From contig NZ_CALGPC010000003.1 of assembly GCF_937960835.1 (NCBI RefSeq), positions 1 through 64,000 of the forward strand: a stretch of DNA of 64,000 nucleotides. Reading direction: 5' to 3'. Below the pieces are notes generated by a model. The model worked only from the letters and a program-made list of their open reading frames with translations, searched no databases and was not told the DNA's origin. Of this stretch, positions 49,522 through 60,084 are shown piece after piece. Position 1 is the stretch's first letter; every line of letters begins with the position of its first letter. The DNA is from an uncultured Ferrovibrio sp. Lineage in GTDB: Bacteria; Pseudomonadota; Alphaproteobacteria; Ferrovibrionales; Ferrovibrionaceae. The position numbers and the translations under genes are program-made.

Positions 49522-50864
49522 GCCGCCGCCTGCTCCAGCGCGGTGACGATGTCATCCACCACCGTCTGCACCAGCACCTCATCCTCACCTTCCGCCATCA
49601 CGCGGATCAGCGGCTCGGTGCCCGAGGGGCGGATCACGATGCGACCAGCCTTGCCGAGCTTGCGTTCGGCTGCATCGATGGCCTGACGCACCTTGGGCAG
49701 TTCCAGCGGCTTGCCGCCGCTATGGCGCACGTTACGCAGCAATTGCGGATAAGGCGTGAAGCGGCGGCAGAAATCGCTCGCCGGACGGCCGGATTCACAG
49801 AGCGCGCTCATCACCTGCAACGCCGCAACCAGGCCATCGCCGGTGGTGGCGAAGTCGGACAGGATGATATGGCCCGATTGCTCTCCACCGAGATTGTAGC
49901 CAAGCTCGCGCATCGCTTCGAGCACATAGCGGTCGCCGACCTTGGTGCGCGTCAGTTCAAGGCCCAGATCGTTGATGAAGCGCTCCAGCCCGAGATTCGA
50001 CATCACGGTGGCGACCAGGCCGCCCTTGGACAGCCGGCCCTGGCGCAGCCAGCTCTCGGCGATCACCGCCATGAGCTGATCGCCATCAATCACCGCGCCG
50101 CGCTCATCCACCATCACCAGACGGTCGGCATCGCCATCAAGCGCAAGGCCGAGATCGGCGCCATGGGCGACGACGGCTTCCTGCAGCGCACGCGGATGCG
50201 TCGAGCCGCAATCCTTGTTGATGTTGAAGCCATCAGGCTTCACCCCGATGGGGATGACTTCGGCTTCCAGTTCCCACAGTACGGTGGGCGCAACCTTATA
50301 GGCAGCGCCATTGGCACAGTCGACCACGACTTTCAGTCCGCGCAGGTTGCGCCCCTTAGGCAAGGTCGCCTTGGCGAACTCGATATAGCGGCCATCGGCG
50401 TCGTCCAGGCGCTTGGCGCGGCCAAGCTTGGCGGAGTCGGCAAGCTTGGGCTCGGTCTCGCCCAGGATCATCGCTTCGATCTCGCGCTCGGTGGCATCCG
50501 ACAGCTTGTAGCCATCGGGACCAAACAGCTTGATGCCATTATCGTGGAAGGGATTGTGCGAGGCGGAGATCATCACGCCGAGATCGCAGCGCAAGGCGCG
50601 CGTCAGCATCGCCACCGCGGGCGTCGGCATCGGGCCGACGAGAAAGACATCCATGCCCACCGCAGTAAAGCCGGCCACCAGAGCAGGTTCCAGCATGTAG
50701 CCCGAAAGCCGCGTATCCTTGCCGATCAGCACGCGATGACGGTGGTCGCCATTGGTGAAATAGGCGCCGGCCGCCATGCCGACACGCAAGGCCGTGGCAG
50801 GGGTCATCGGCTCGACATTGGCGAGGCCGCGAATGCCATCGGTTCCAAAAAATTGACGGGTCAT
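49518..50864 (-). CDS. glmM: Phosphoglucosamine mutase
   Basis: A 448-residue enzyme that converts glucosamine 6-phosphate to glucosamine 1-phosphate for peptidoglycan and lipopolysaccharide. It starts MTRQFFGTDGIRGLANVEPM, has the phosphoserine loop GVMISASHNPFHDNGIKLFG near residue 102, the metal loop LALDGDADRLVMVDERG near 240, and the sugar and phosphate loops GGEQSGHIILSD and VIRPSGTEPLIRVMAEGED. All are intact. It lies downstream of folP with 133 bp between and overlaps thiD; folP-glmM is a widespread order. Confidence 0.98.
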   Translation of the reverse strand: MTRQFFGTDGIRGLANVEPMTPATALRVGMAAGAYFTNGDHRHRVLIGKDTRLSGYMLEPALVAGFTAVGMDVFLVGPMPTPAVAMLTRALRCDLGVMISASHNPFHDNGIKLFGPDGYKLSDATEREIEAMILGETEPKLADSAKLGRAKRLDDADGRYIEFAKATLPKGRNLRGLKVVVDCANGAAYKVAPTVLWELEAEVIPIGVKPDGFNINKDCGSTHPRALQEAVVAHGADLGLALDGDADRLVMVDERGAVIDGDQLMAVIAESWLRQGRLSKGGLVATVMSNLGLERFINDLGLELTRTKVGDRYVLEAMRELGYNLGGEQSGHIILSDFATTGDGLVAALQVMSALCESGRPASDFCRRFTPYPQLLRNVRHSGGKPLELPKVRQAIDAAERKLGKAGRIVIRPSGTEPLIRVMAEGEDEVLVQTVVDDIVTALEQAAA

Positions 50865-50997
50865 TCCTGTCGTCCAAACGGTCAGAATTTGGCCGGACTA
50901 TGCCACAGAAAACGCAGCGACAGAACCCGATCGGCACGCGAAAATGCTGCGGAAAATCAAGGGTTGTTACGAGTTGTTACAGTGGCTCGCCGCGATC

Positions 50998-51984
50998 TTA
51001 GTACAGCTCCTGGGAAAGTCCCTGCCAGACTTTCAGCGCCTGCACCGTCTCGGCCACGTCATGCACACGGATAATCTGCGCGCCGCCCTTCTCCACGGCC
51101 CAAAGCGCGGCGGCGAGCGAACCGGGCACGCGGCGTGCGGGCGCGGCCTCACCCGTCAGCCCGCCGATCATCGACTTGCGCGAAACGCCGACCAGAACGG
51201 CGCAGCCGAGATCGTGGAATCGCTGCAAGCCGCGCATGAGCGCGATGTTATGCTGCAGCGTCTTGCCGAAGCCGAAGCCGGGATCGACAACGATCTTGGC
51301 ACGCGGAATGCCGGCGGCCTCGCAAGCGGCGATGCGGCGGGCGAGATAGTCGTAGACCTCGGCCACCACATCCTCGTAATGCGGCGCCTGCTGCATGGTG
51401 CCGGGCTCGCCCTGCATGTGCATCAGGATGACCGGCAGGCCGCTTTCGGCGGCGGCGGCGAGATTGCCCTCGCCTTCCAGCGCGGTGATGTCGTTGAGGA
51501 TGGCGGCACCGGCCATGGCGGCAGCGCGCATCACGGTGGAGCGGCGGGTATCCACCGAGATGGGAACGCCAAGATCTTGCAAGCCTTCCAGCACCGGCAG
51601 CAGCCGGGCGATTTCCTGCTCGGCCGAAACCGGCTGGGCGCCCGGCCGGGTCGATTCGGCGCCGAGATCGATCAGATCGGCCCCGGCCGCGACCTGCGCG
51701 CGCGCCTGGGCGATGGCGGCGGCCGGATCGCCCTTTAATCCGTCTCCGGAGAAACTGTCATCGGTGACATTGACGATGCCCATGACGAGCGGACGTGACC
51801 AGTCCCAGCCCAGTAGCGGCGCCGGGCGCCCGGGGATGGCTGCGGCCGGTTTTGAACCGGTTGGCTCTAGCCCATATGGGCTCGTCTGTGCCCGATCCGG
51901 TTCATTTGGAACCGTTTGGGTTCGTTTGAGCCCGTCTGAGCCCGTTTGTGCTCGCTCGGCTTTTCCCTGATTCAGCTGAGACAA
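50998..51984 (-). CDS. folP: Dihydropteroate synthase with repeat-built N-terminal extension
   Basis: A 328-residue TIM-barrel enzyme that joins p-aminobenzoate to hydroxymethyl-dihydropterin diphosphate in folate synthesis. Conserved parts are VMGIVNVTDDSFSGDG, DLIDLGAESTRPGA, IVVDPGFGFGKTLQHNIALM and VSRKSMIGGL, plus IIRVHDVAETVQALKVW. Loop 1 reads NVTDDSFSGDG where most have NVTPDSFSDGG. Residues 11-40 are three 10-residue repeats (RAQT-like), an unusual extension of about 60 residues before the core. No better start lies between the ATG at 51984 and the conserved Met, so the extension may be translated. Promoter-like AT-rich DNA lies upstream. Confidence 0.92.
   Translation of the reverse strand: MSQLNQGKAERAQTGSDGLKRTQTVPNEPDRAQTSPYGLEPTGSKPAAAIPGRPAPLLGWDWSRPLVMGIVNVTDDSFSGDGLKGDPAAAIAQARAQVAAGADLIDLGAESTRPGAQPVSAEQEIARLLPVLEGLQDLGVPISVDTRRSTVMRAAAMAGAAILNDITALEGEGNLAAAAESGLPVILMHMQGEPGTMQQAPHYEDVVAEVYDYLARRIAACEAAGIPRAKIVVDPGFGFGKTLQHNIALMRGLQRFHDLGCAVLVGVSRKSMIGGLTGEAAPARRVPGSLAAALWAVEKGGAQIIRVHDVAETVQALKVWQGLSQELY
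51865..51954 (-). repeat. Three 30-bp imperfect repeats in the 5' end of folP
   Basis: The DNA encodes RAQTGSDGLK, RTQTVPNEPD and RAQTSPYGLE in a row. The surrounding bases are rich in short inverted repeats (AGCCCATATGGGCT, and GGTTC/GAACC pairs). This looks like a small local repeat expansion inside the gene. Confidence 0.8.
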
Positions 51985-52030
51985 AATTTCGACCGGAATA
52001 TAAGGGGTTTAAATTTTGATTTGACGGAAT

Positions 52031-52052
52031 TGTTCTTATCATGTTCTTATCA
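52031..52052. repeat. Perfect 11-bp tandem repeat between folP and the LysE-type gene
   Basis: TGTTCTTATCA occurs twice with no gap (52031-52041, 52042-52052). With the following T, each copy contains TATCAT, a good -10 hexamer on the plus strand. It lies in the 143-bp divergent promoter region, 75 bp before the LysE-type ATG. Confidence 0.85.
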
Positions 52053-52127
52053 TTTCCGCAACCTGGATCTCGGTATTCCGGCCGGGTCTGTCGCCATGCG
52101 GTCCAGGCCAAGAAAAGAGGAAGCTAG

Positions 52128-52757
52128 ATGAGCCTCGCCTTTCCCGATCTGGAATTTCTCGTCATTGCACTGATCGTCGTGGCGACGCCGGGCACCGGCA
52201 TGATCTACACCGTGGCGGCCGGGCTGACGCGCGGCGCCAGGGCAAGCCTGGTGGCGGCGTTCGGCTGCACGCTTGGGATCGTGCCGCATATGCTGGCGGC
52301 GATCACGGGCCTTGCGGCTTTGCTGCATGCCAGCGCGCTGCTGTTCGATGCCGTGAAATATGCCGGCGTCGCCTATCTGATCTGGATGGCGTGGCAGACC
52401 TGGAATGACCGCGGCAGCCTGAGCCTCACCGGCCAGGGACCGCATAAATCCTCGGCGCTGCAGGTGACGGTGGAAGCCGTGGTGATCAACCTGCTCAACC
52501 CGAAACTTTCGATCTTCTTCTTCGCCTTTCTGCCGCAGTTCGTGGACCCCGCTGCGCCAGGCGCGCTCTGCGCCATGCTGGCGATGAGCGGCGTGTTCAT
52601 GGCGATCACGCTCGTGGTTTTCGCACTCTATGGATTATTTGCAGCCGCCGTGCGCGACCATGTGATCGGCCGGCCGAAAGTGCTGCTCTGGATGCGGCGA
52701 AGTTTCGCCGCCGCGTTTGTGGCATTGGGCGCGAAACTCGCGGTGACGGAACGGTGA
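52128..52757 (+). CDS. LysE family amino-acid/metabolite exporter
   Basis: A 209-residue membrane protein with about six hydrophobic segments. The LysE/RhtB hallmark VVATPGTGMIYTVAAGLTRG is near residue 20, followed by GCTLGIVPHMLAAITGLAAL, AVKYAGVAYLIWMAWQTW and the conserved NLLNPKLSIFFFAFLPQFVD. The family exports amino acids or related metabolites; the cargo is unknown. GAGGAAGC precedes the ATG. It is divergent from folP and precedes a glutamine-amidotransferase gene by 46 bp, so the two may be co-transcribed. Confidence 0.93.
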   Translation: MSLAFPDLEFLVIALIVVATPGTGMIYTVAAGLTRGARASLVAAFGCTLGIVPHMLAAITGLAALLHASALLFDAVKYAGVAYLIWMAWQTWNDRGSLSLTGQGPHKSSALQVTVEAVVINLLNPKLSIFFFAFLPQFVDPAAPGALCAMLAMSGVFMAITLVVFALYGLFAAAVRDHVIGRPKVLLWMRRSFAAAFVALGAKLAVTER

Positions 52758-52803
52758 GAGGCGGCCCGGAAAGGCAAAGAGTTCCTCCACTGGAAGCATA
52801 GAA

Positions 52804-53499
52804 ATGAAGATCGGCATCATTGAATGCGGGCCGGTGCCTGGGGTGCTGCAGGCGAAATACGTCAGCTATCCCGCAATGTTCGAGGCACAGTTGCGGCCGC
52901 TGCTGCCCAATGCTGCATTCACTACCATCTCGGTCGTAAACGGCGAGCCCCTGCCTGCGCCAGATGCCTGCGATGCCTGGCTGATTCCCGGTTCGCGGCA
53001 CGGCGTCTACGATCCCCTGCCCTGGATCGAACCGCTGAAAGCCTTCATCCGCGAGGTAGCAAGACTGAAACGGCCGATGGCGGGCGTGTGCTTCGGGCAC
53101 CAGATCATCGCCGAGGCGCTGGGCGGCAAGGTGGAAAAAGCCGCGATCGGCTTTCGCATTGGCATGGAGCAGTATGAAACCACACTGGGCGGCAACGGCC
53201 CGCGCAATGTGACGATGCCGGCCTTTCATCAGGATCAGATTGTCGTGCAGCCGCCAAATAGCGACGTGGTGGCCAGCACCGCAGCCTGCACTTTCGCCGC
53301 CTTGCGCTATCGCGATGCGCCGATCTTATCGGTGCAGTTCCATCCCGAATTCAGCATGGATTACCTCGCCGATCTGATCGACTGCATGGGACAGCAGGCA
53401 GCACAGCCGGGCCTGTCCGCAGGAGCCGCTTATGATGGCGCTGGAATGCGCTGGATTGCAGCGGCGCTGGCTGGAGAGATGATGACAGGCCTTATCTGA
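52804..53499 (+). CDS. Class I glutamine amidotransferase
   Basis: A 231-residue stand-alone amidotransferase. The nucleophile is C96 in MAGVCFGHQIIAEALGG; the His-Glu pair is in SVQFHPEFSMDYLADL near residue 180. It resembles the GMP-synthase-like proteins of COG0518 that occur alone, some of which cleave gamma-glutamyl compounds. IPGSRHGVYDPLPWIEPLK, where others have GSxxGVYD, is typical. Its substrate is unknown. With the LysE-type exporter upstream it may handle a gamma-glutamyl amine. A terminator follows 48 bp after the stop. Confidence 0.92.
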   Translation: MKIGIIECGPVPGVLQAKYVSYPAMFEAQLRPLLPNAAFTTISVVNGEPLPAPDACDAWLIPGSRHGVYDPLPWIEPLKAFIREVARLKRPMAGVCFGHQIIAEALGGKVEKAAIGFRIGMEQYETTLGGNGPRNVTMPAFHQDQIVVQPPNSDVVASTAACTFAALRYRDAPILSVQFHPEFSMDYLADLIDCMGQQAAQPGLSAGAAYDGAGMRWIAAALAGEMMTGLI

Positions 53500-53547
53500 G
53501 TAGATCCGCGATCCACGAAATGCTCCTCTTCCGTGCCAGAGGGTAAG

Positions 53548-53576
53548 AAGCCCGGCAGGAATGTCGGGCTTTTTTT
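53548..53576 (+). terminator. Intrinsic terminator after the glutamine amidotransferase gene
   Basis: AAGCCCGGCA and TGTCGGGCTT pair around GGAA (one G-U), followed by a run of T. It ends the LysE-type/amidotransferase transcript. Confidence 0.93.
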
Positions 53577-53741
53577 GCGTGCTGGCAGAAGATCCCGGGG
53601 CAACGCATTATCTCAGGCCAGCCCCGATCTGCCGGAATCGGGCACAAAATGCCTCCGTTTTGAGCTAGATCATCTTCCCGCAGCACCCCTTGCGTTAGAC
53701 TTCCTCATCATTGTTCCGTCCAGAGCAAGGAGAGTGCTGCA

Positions 53742-54506
53742 ATGGGTCGTGTTGAAGGCAAGGTCGTGATCGTCACCGGCGGCGCCGTGGGGCTTGGCGA
53801 GGCCATGGCGCGGATGATGGCGCGCGAAGGCGCGAAGGTCGTCGTCGCCGATGTCCAGGATGCGCGAGGCGAGGCGGTGGCCAAAACGCTGCCCGATGCG
53901 ATGTATCAGCATCTCGATGTATCGCGCGAGGAAGAATGGGAGCGCGTGATGCAGCGCGTGCGCGAGGCCTATGGCCGCGTGGACGTCGTCATCAACAATG
54001 CCGGCATCGCCATCAGCGGTCCGCCCGAGGAACAGACCCTGGAGGAGTGGCGCCGGCTGATGAGCATCAACCTCGACGGCGTGTTCCTCGGCACCAAGCA
54101 TGCAATCCGCGCCATGAAGCAGAACAATCCGCGCGGCGGCTCGATCATCAATCTTTCCTCCATCGAAGGGCTGGTGGGCGATCCTAATCTTGGCGCCTAC
54201 AACGCATCGAAAGGCGGCGTGCGGATCTATACCAAGTCGGTTGCGCTCTACTGTGCGCGTGAGCGCCTCAACATCCGGGTCAACTCGATCCATCCCGGCT
54301 ATATCTGGACGCCGATGGTGGAGGCGCATCTCGCCCGCCAGGGTGACGTCGCCGCGGGACGCAAGGTGCTGGATGCGATGCACCCGATCGGCCATATTGG
54401 CGAGCCCGACGACATCGCCTATGGCGCGCTCTATCTCGCCTCGGATGAATCGAAATTCGTCACCGGCGCCGAACTGGTGATCGACGGCGGCTATACCGCG
54501 CAATAA
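53742..54506 (+). CDS. Short-chain dehydrogenase/reductase
   Basis: A 254-residue classical SDR. The cofactor site is VIVTGGAVGLGEAMARMMAR near residue 10, with an Asp in VVVADVQDARG that favours NAD. VVINNAGIAISGPPEEQTLE follows, then the catalytic Ser in SIINLSSIEGLVG, and Tyr/Lys in GAYNASKGGVRIYTKSVALY. The C-terminus GAELVIDGGYTAQ is typical. The family oxidises secondary alcohols, including hydroxysteroids and cyclic alcohols; the substrate is not identifiable. A terminator with an 11-bp stem stands 37 bp downstream, so it is a single-gene unit. Confidence 0.94.
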   Translation: MGRVEGKVVIVTGGAVGLGEAMARMMAREGAKVVVADVQDARGEAVAKTLPDAMYQHLDVSREEEWERVMQRVREAYGRVDVVINNAGIAISGPPEEQTLEEWRRLMSINLDGVFLGTKHAIRAMKQNNPRGGSIINLSSIEGLVGDPNLGAYNASKGGVRIYTKSVALYCARERLNIRVNSIHPGYIWTPMVEAHLARQGDVAAGRKVLDAMHPIGHIGEPDDIAYGALYLASDESKFVTGAELVIDGGYTAQ

Positions 54507-54543
54507 GGCAGCGGGAGGGCCGATTGGCCCATCGCTGAAAAGA

Positions 54544-54571
54544 AAAAGCCCGGCAGCACCGCCGGGCTTTT
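54544..54571. terminator. Bidirectional intrinsic terminator between the SDR gene and ftsH
   Basis: AAAAGCCCGGC and GCCGGGCTTTT form a perfect 11-bp stem around AGCACC. T-rich tails follow on both strands (TTTTGTC on plus, TTTTTCTTTT on minus), so it can stop the SDR transcript and the ftsH transcript. Confidence 0.92.
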
Positions 54572-54635
54572 GTCTGTCTGATCCTCTCCACGAGGCCCCC
54601 GGGTCTGCCCGGGGACAGGTGCTTAAGCGGACCGC

Positions 54636-56573
<1,938 letters not shown>

Positions 56574-56726
56574 GGAAGCATAGTCCTCATCAACACCGCG
56601 CCACCTGCGCGACCAGGAATAGTGGATCGGAAGTTTAGCCGACTTCTCCAGCTACAGACCATAGATATGAGCAGAGACGGCATAAACAAGCGGTTACCCG
56701 GGCATTTCTGCCATATCACGGTCAGG

Positions 56727-58067
56727 TCAGAGAATTTCCCCGATTCCCCCAAGCGAGCCGCCGGGCGTCCCGGCCGGGCGGAACACGATTGTGATACCCG
56801 GCGGCGTAACCCCCAGATGTAGTGGCGGCACGGCCAGCAGCCGTTCCCGCCGCCACAGTGCCGGCAGGCTGGCGCGGACGAAGCGCGGCAGAGCGCTGAG
56901 GTTCCACTCGTCCGGCAGGGCGGCATTCCCTAGCGGCATCAGGCTGAGGCCGGGGGGAACACGACGCGGCGCTGTCACCTGAAACCGGCCGTCCCAGAGC
57001 AGAAAGGCACCGGCGGTGAGCTTCACCGCGGCGGGCAGATGGCGCGCCTCGCGGCAGACCAGAATGCCCTCCTCCATCCGGCGAAGCTGACAGCCATGCA
57101 GGGTCTGCGGCTTGGGCAGGCCATCGCGCAGGACTTGCAGCAGACGCTCGAGCCGGTCCAGACGCGGCGGCAGTGCCTGGCCGCCGATCGCCATCAGCAG
57201 CCGCGCCAGCCCCCGCAGGGCGATCTCGTCGCTGGCAGTTTGCAAGGGCGCGGGATCGAGCCAGGCGAAACCGGCGGGCGAGACTTTGGCGGCGGCGCGC
57301 AGCACGTCATAGGCCGCATCGGAAAGCGCAGCGCGCGCGCGCGCAAGATTGCGCGCCGTCTGCGCCAGATGGGTGACGAGATCGGCGCGTGCGGATGCGT
57401 CGTTCCCGGCCAGCAGATCGAGTGCCTGGCGCACCCGCACGCGGGCATAAACTGGATCGGCGTTGCTGGGATCTTCCACCCAGGCCTGCCTGTGCTGGCG
57501 CAGGGTGGCGATAAGCCGTGCCTTCGGAATGTCGAGCAAAGGCCGCAGCAGGACGAGATTATCGTCCAGCGCGCGACGCGGTCCCATCGCCGACAGGCCA
57601 TCGACGCCGGAGCCGCGCAGCGCGCGCAGCAAAAAAGTCTCCGCCTGATCGTCGCGGTGATGCGCCAGCAGAAGATGACCGATGCCCTGGTGGCGGCATT
57701 CATTGCGCAGCAGATCATAGCGTGCCTGACGCGCCTCGGCCTGACGGTTCGCCGTCGGCTTGGCGGTATGTTTCCAGGTAAGCACGCGGCTTTCGATGCC
57801 GGCGCTCTTCAACAGCCGCGCGACATGGCGGGCCTCTTTGGTCGATTCCGCGCGCAGGCGGTGATCGACGATCAAGGCAACAAGGCCGGCTTTGTGTTTG
57901 GCGGCCCAATCACGGGCAAGCACGGCGAGCGCCATGCTGTCGGCACCGCCGGAGACGGCGACCGCGAGCTTCGCTGCCTTGTCGGATGCCAGAAGCGGCC
58001 GCAGCAGGCGATGGAATTCGGCAGCCGTGACAGGCTTTACGGCGCGGTCTTTCGCCGGCTGCACCAT
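56727..58067 (-). CDS. tilS: tRNA(Ile)-lysidine synthase
   Basis: A 446-residue N-type ATP pyrophosphatase that modifies C34 of tRNA-Ile(CAU) to lysidine, so that it reads AUA. The PP-loop is LAVAVSGGADSMALAVLARD near residue 40. GIGHLLLAHHRDDQAETFLL and LRGSGVDGLSAMGPRRAL are conserved substrate-site regions. The C-terminal domain is less conserved but of usual length. It lies between cpoB and ftsH (10 bp from the cpoB start), as in many Proteobacteria. It is essential in most bacteria. Confidence 0.97.
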   Translation of the reverse strand: MVQPAKDRAVKPVTAAEFHRLLRPLLASDKAAKLAVAVSGGADSMALAVLARDWAAKHKAGLVALIVDHRLRAESTKEARHVARLLKSAGIESRVLTWKHTAKPTANRQAEARQARYDLLRNECRHQGIGHLLLAHHRDDQAETFLLRALRGSGVDGLSAMGPRRALDDNLVLLRPLLDIPKARLIATLRQHRQAWVEDPSNADPVYARVRVRQALDLLAGNDASARADLVTHLAQTARNLARARAALSDAAYDVLRAAAKVSPAGFAWLDPAPLQTASDEIALRGLARLLMAIGGQALPPRLDRLERLLQVLRDGLPKPQTLHGCQLRRMEEGILVCREARHLPAAVKLTAGAFLLWDGRFQVTAPRRVPPGLSLMPLGNAALPDEWNLSALPRFVRASLPALWRRERLLAVPPLHLGVTPPGITIVFRPAGTPGGSLGGIGEIL

Positions 58068-58077
58068 GCGGGGGCGG

Positions 58078-59136
58078 TTATTTGCAGTTAAGCTTGCCGC
58101 GCTCGCGGACGGCTGCGTCCTTCACGTGGGTCGGCGCGTTGGGGAATTCCTTCGCCAGCTGACCGAGCGCAGCACAAGCCTCCGGCGTCTTCTTCATCGC
58201 CGCTAAAGTCATACCGAGTTTAAGCAGGCTGTCGGGAGCCTTGGCGCTTTTCGGATAGTTCTGATAGCCCTGCAGGAAGGCCTGCGCCGCCGGCTCGTAT
58301 TGCTGGCGGACGTAATAGGTTTCGCCCAGCCAGTATTGCGCGTTGCCGGCCAGCATGTCCTGCGGATGCGCGCCGAGGAATTCGCGGAAGGCGGCCTCGG
58401 CATTGGCATAGTCGCTCTGCACCAGCAGGCGATAGGCGTAGTTATAGCGCTCCTGCGGCGTGCCCTGCGGCAGCTTGCCCGCAGCGCCGGCGGGCGGCGT
58501 AACACGAGCAGTTTGCTGCTGGCCCGACTGCTGACCAGGCGCCACGGGCAGCGGGCGGCCCTGCGCGTCAGCGGGCATGGTGCCGAGGACGCCTTCGCGG
58601 CTCGGTGCCTGGCCGGGCGTGGCCGACGTCGAGCCGCGCGCCAGAGGCAGTGCAGCCGGCTGGCCGCCCGGCTGTGTGCCTGGTTGTGCGCCCTGGCCTT
58701 GCTGGGGCTGCGCGCCTTGGCCTGGCACTCCAGCGGGCGCCTGACCGGCGCGCTCAAGCTCGCTCAGACGGAAATCGACATCCTCGACCAGCTTGTCGAG
58801 ACGGCGCTGCGCTTGCGTGGCCTTGAACTCGACCTCCTCGAAGCGTCCGGTGAGTTCGCGGATCTGGTTTTCCAGATCGTCGATGCGGGCATTCAGCCGG
58901 TTGGCGATGGAACCGCCGCTGCCATCCGAGTCAGTCAGTGCCGGGCCAGCGCCGCTGCCGCCTGAGGGCGGCGTACCGCCGCGATAGACCTGGCGCTGCA
59001 GGGTACGCAGGTCGTTTTCCAGCCGGTTGAGGCGGTCGATGGTCTGGGCGTCCTGGGCGGAGGCAGGCAGCGCCACGAGCGGCGCGGCCATCAGCAGCAA
59101 GGCGGCGAAAACAGGTTTGGCAAAAGACGCAGGCAT
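58078..59136 (-). CDS. cpoB: Tol-Pal system coordinator CpoB (YbgF)
   Basis: A 352-residue periplasmic protein that links Tol-Pal outer-membrane constriction to peptidoglycan synthesis. Residues 1-27 are a signal peptide ending ALPASAQ. Residues 30-130 form the trimerising coiled coil (TIDRLNRLENDLRTLQRQVY). Then comes a long low-complexity linker rich in Gln, Gly and Pro (QPQQGQGAQPGTQPGGQPAA), then TPR repeats from about 230 (ERYNYAYRLLVQSDYANAEA, AFREFLGAHP). The linker is longer than in E. coli. It is the last of the Tol genes, followed by tilS. Confidence 0.96.
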   Translation of the reverse strand: MPASFAKPVFAALLLMAAPLVALPASAQDAQTIDRLNRLENDLRTLQRQVYRGGTPPSGGSGAGPALTDSDGSGGSIANRLNARIDDLENQIRELTGRFEEVEFKATQAQRRLDKLVEDVDFRLSELERAGQAPAGVPGQGAQPQQGQGAQPGTQPGGQPAALPLARGSTSATPGQAPSREGVLGTMPADAQGRPLPVAPGQQSGQQQTARVTPPAGAAGKLPQGTPQERYNYAYRLLVQSDYANAEAAFREFLGAHPQDMLAGNAQYWLGETYYVRQQYEPAAQAFLQGYQNYPKSAKAPDSLLKLGMTLAAMKKTPEACAALGQLAKEFPNAPTHVKDAAVRERGKLNCK

Positions 59137-59292
59137 AGCAGGACCCCACGGTAGCCGACTCGGCGGAAAACCAAGCTGGTCGATTTTAAAGGGGTTTACG
59201 TCAAAAGCATGGCGTGTCGCAACGGCGAGGCGACGCGGCAGGAAAGCCGCACCCGCCCCGGATACGATGTGCCTGCGTCTTGCTGCGGCCTA

Positions 59293-59832
59293 TCAGTTAG
59301 CCAGCACCGTGACGCCCCGGCGGTTCTGCGCCCAGGCAGCCTCGTTGGAGCCGATCGCCACCGGGCGCTCCTTGCCATAGGAGATCGTGCTGATGCGATC
59401 GGCCGGGATGCCCTGATTGACCAGATAGGATTTCACCGTCGTGGCCCGGCGGTCGGCGAGCGCGAGATTGTATTCACGGGTGCCGCGCTCATCGGAATGG
59501 CCTTCAATGACCACGCGCCACTGCGTGTTGCGCTTCAGCCAGGCCACCTGCTTGTCGAGCGTGGCGCGCCCTTCAGGCTTCAGTGTGAAGGAATCGTAGT
59601 CGAAGAAGACGCGGTCGCCGACTTCCATTGCGAACTGGCGCTGCGCCTCCTCTCGGCCGAGCGGTGCGGTCCCCACATCGCTTCTGCCGCCCGTACCGTA
59701 GGCGCCAGAGGTTGTCGCACCACCAGCACCACCACCGCCCGACAGCGAAGGATCGTAGGACGGTGCCGATTCACAGGCCGCCAAAGCCAGCGCCAGCGCG
59801 CCGAAGAGCGCGGACCGCATCATCATCTGCAT
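59293..59832 (-). CDS. Second Pal-like OmpA-domain lipoprotein
   Basis: A 179-residue lipoprotein with lipobox LALAAC (Cys20), a Gly/Ser linker (SLSGGGGAGGATTSGAYGTG) and an OmpA/Pal peptidoglycan-binding domain from residue 72: VGDRVFFDYDSFTLKPEGRA, VVIEGHSDERGTREYNLALA and AWAQNRRGVTVLAN. The C-terminal 110 residues are nearly identical to those of the Pal encoded at 60085. The Pal sequence GHCDERGT is GHSDERGT here, and the linkers differ completely. It anchors the outer membrane to peptidoglycan and may be a specialised copy of Pal. Tandem pal genes are not the usual arrangement. It stands between pal and cpoB. Confidence 0.93.
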   Translation of the reverse strand: MQMMMRSALFGALALALAACESAPSYDPSLSGGGGAGGATTSGAYGTGGRSDVGTAPLGREEAQRQFAMEVGDRVFFDYDSFTLKPEGRATLDKQVAWLKRNTQWRVVIEGHSDERGTREYNLALADRRATTVKSYLVNQGIPADRISTISYGKERPVAIGSNEAAWAQNRRGVTVLAN

Positions 59833-59995
59833 GAGTTGGATACTCCCCTTTTTTGTCTGCCCGATTCAAATGATCCATAGCAAAGCGCGGCTTTGCGGCA
59901 GAAAGGCGCGGGATTTGCGGCAGGAAAAGGGCGCGAAGGGGAAACACCCTGACAGAAATCGCGCCGTAGCAGCGTATACGCAGCCCGAGATAGCA

Positions 59996-60042
59996 GAACA
60001 CCCGCCTGCGCCTGACCAAAGCCAGGAGCAGAGCGGGTGTTC
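59996..60042. promoter_or_regulatory. Branched stem-loop between the two pal genes
   Basis: GAACACCCGC (59996-60005) pairs perfectly with GCGGGTGTTC (60033-60042), and the inner loop has CCTG/CAGG (60011-60014, 60023-60026). No T-tract follows on the minus strand, so it is probably a processing or stability element in the pal-pal transcript rather than a terminator. Confidence 0.7.
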
Positions 60043-60084
60043 CTCAAATCATCATTCCGGGCAGCCTAGCCGCCCGAAGCGATA

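Noticed and set aside
50963..50980. Direct repeat GTTGTTAC twice between folP and glmM
   Set aside because: Only 8 bp and not placed at a promoter; likely chance.
49500..51074. Plus-strand frame of 524 codons opposite glmM
   Set aside because: Antisense to an intact essential gene; no recognisable protein features.
59996..60042. Stem-loop between the pal genes as a terminator
   Set aside because: No T-run follows on the minus strand, so it was kept only as a structural element.
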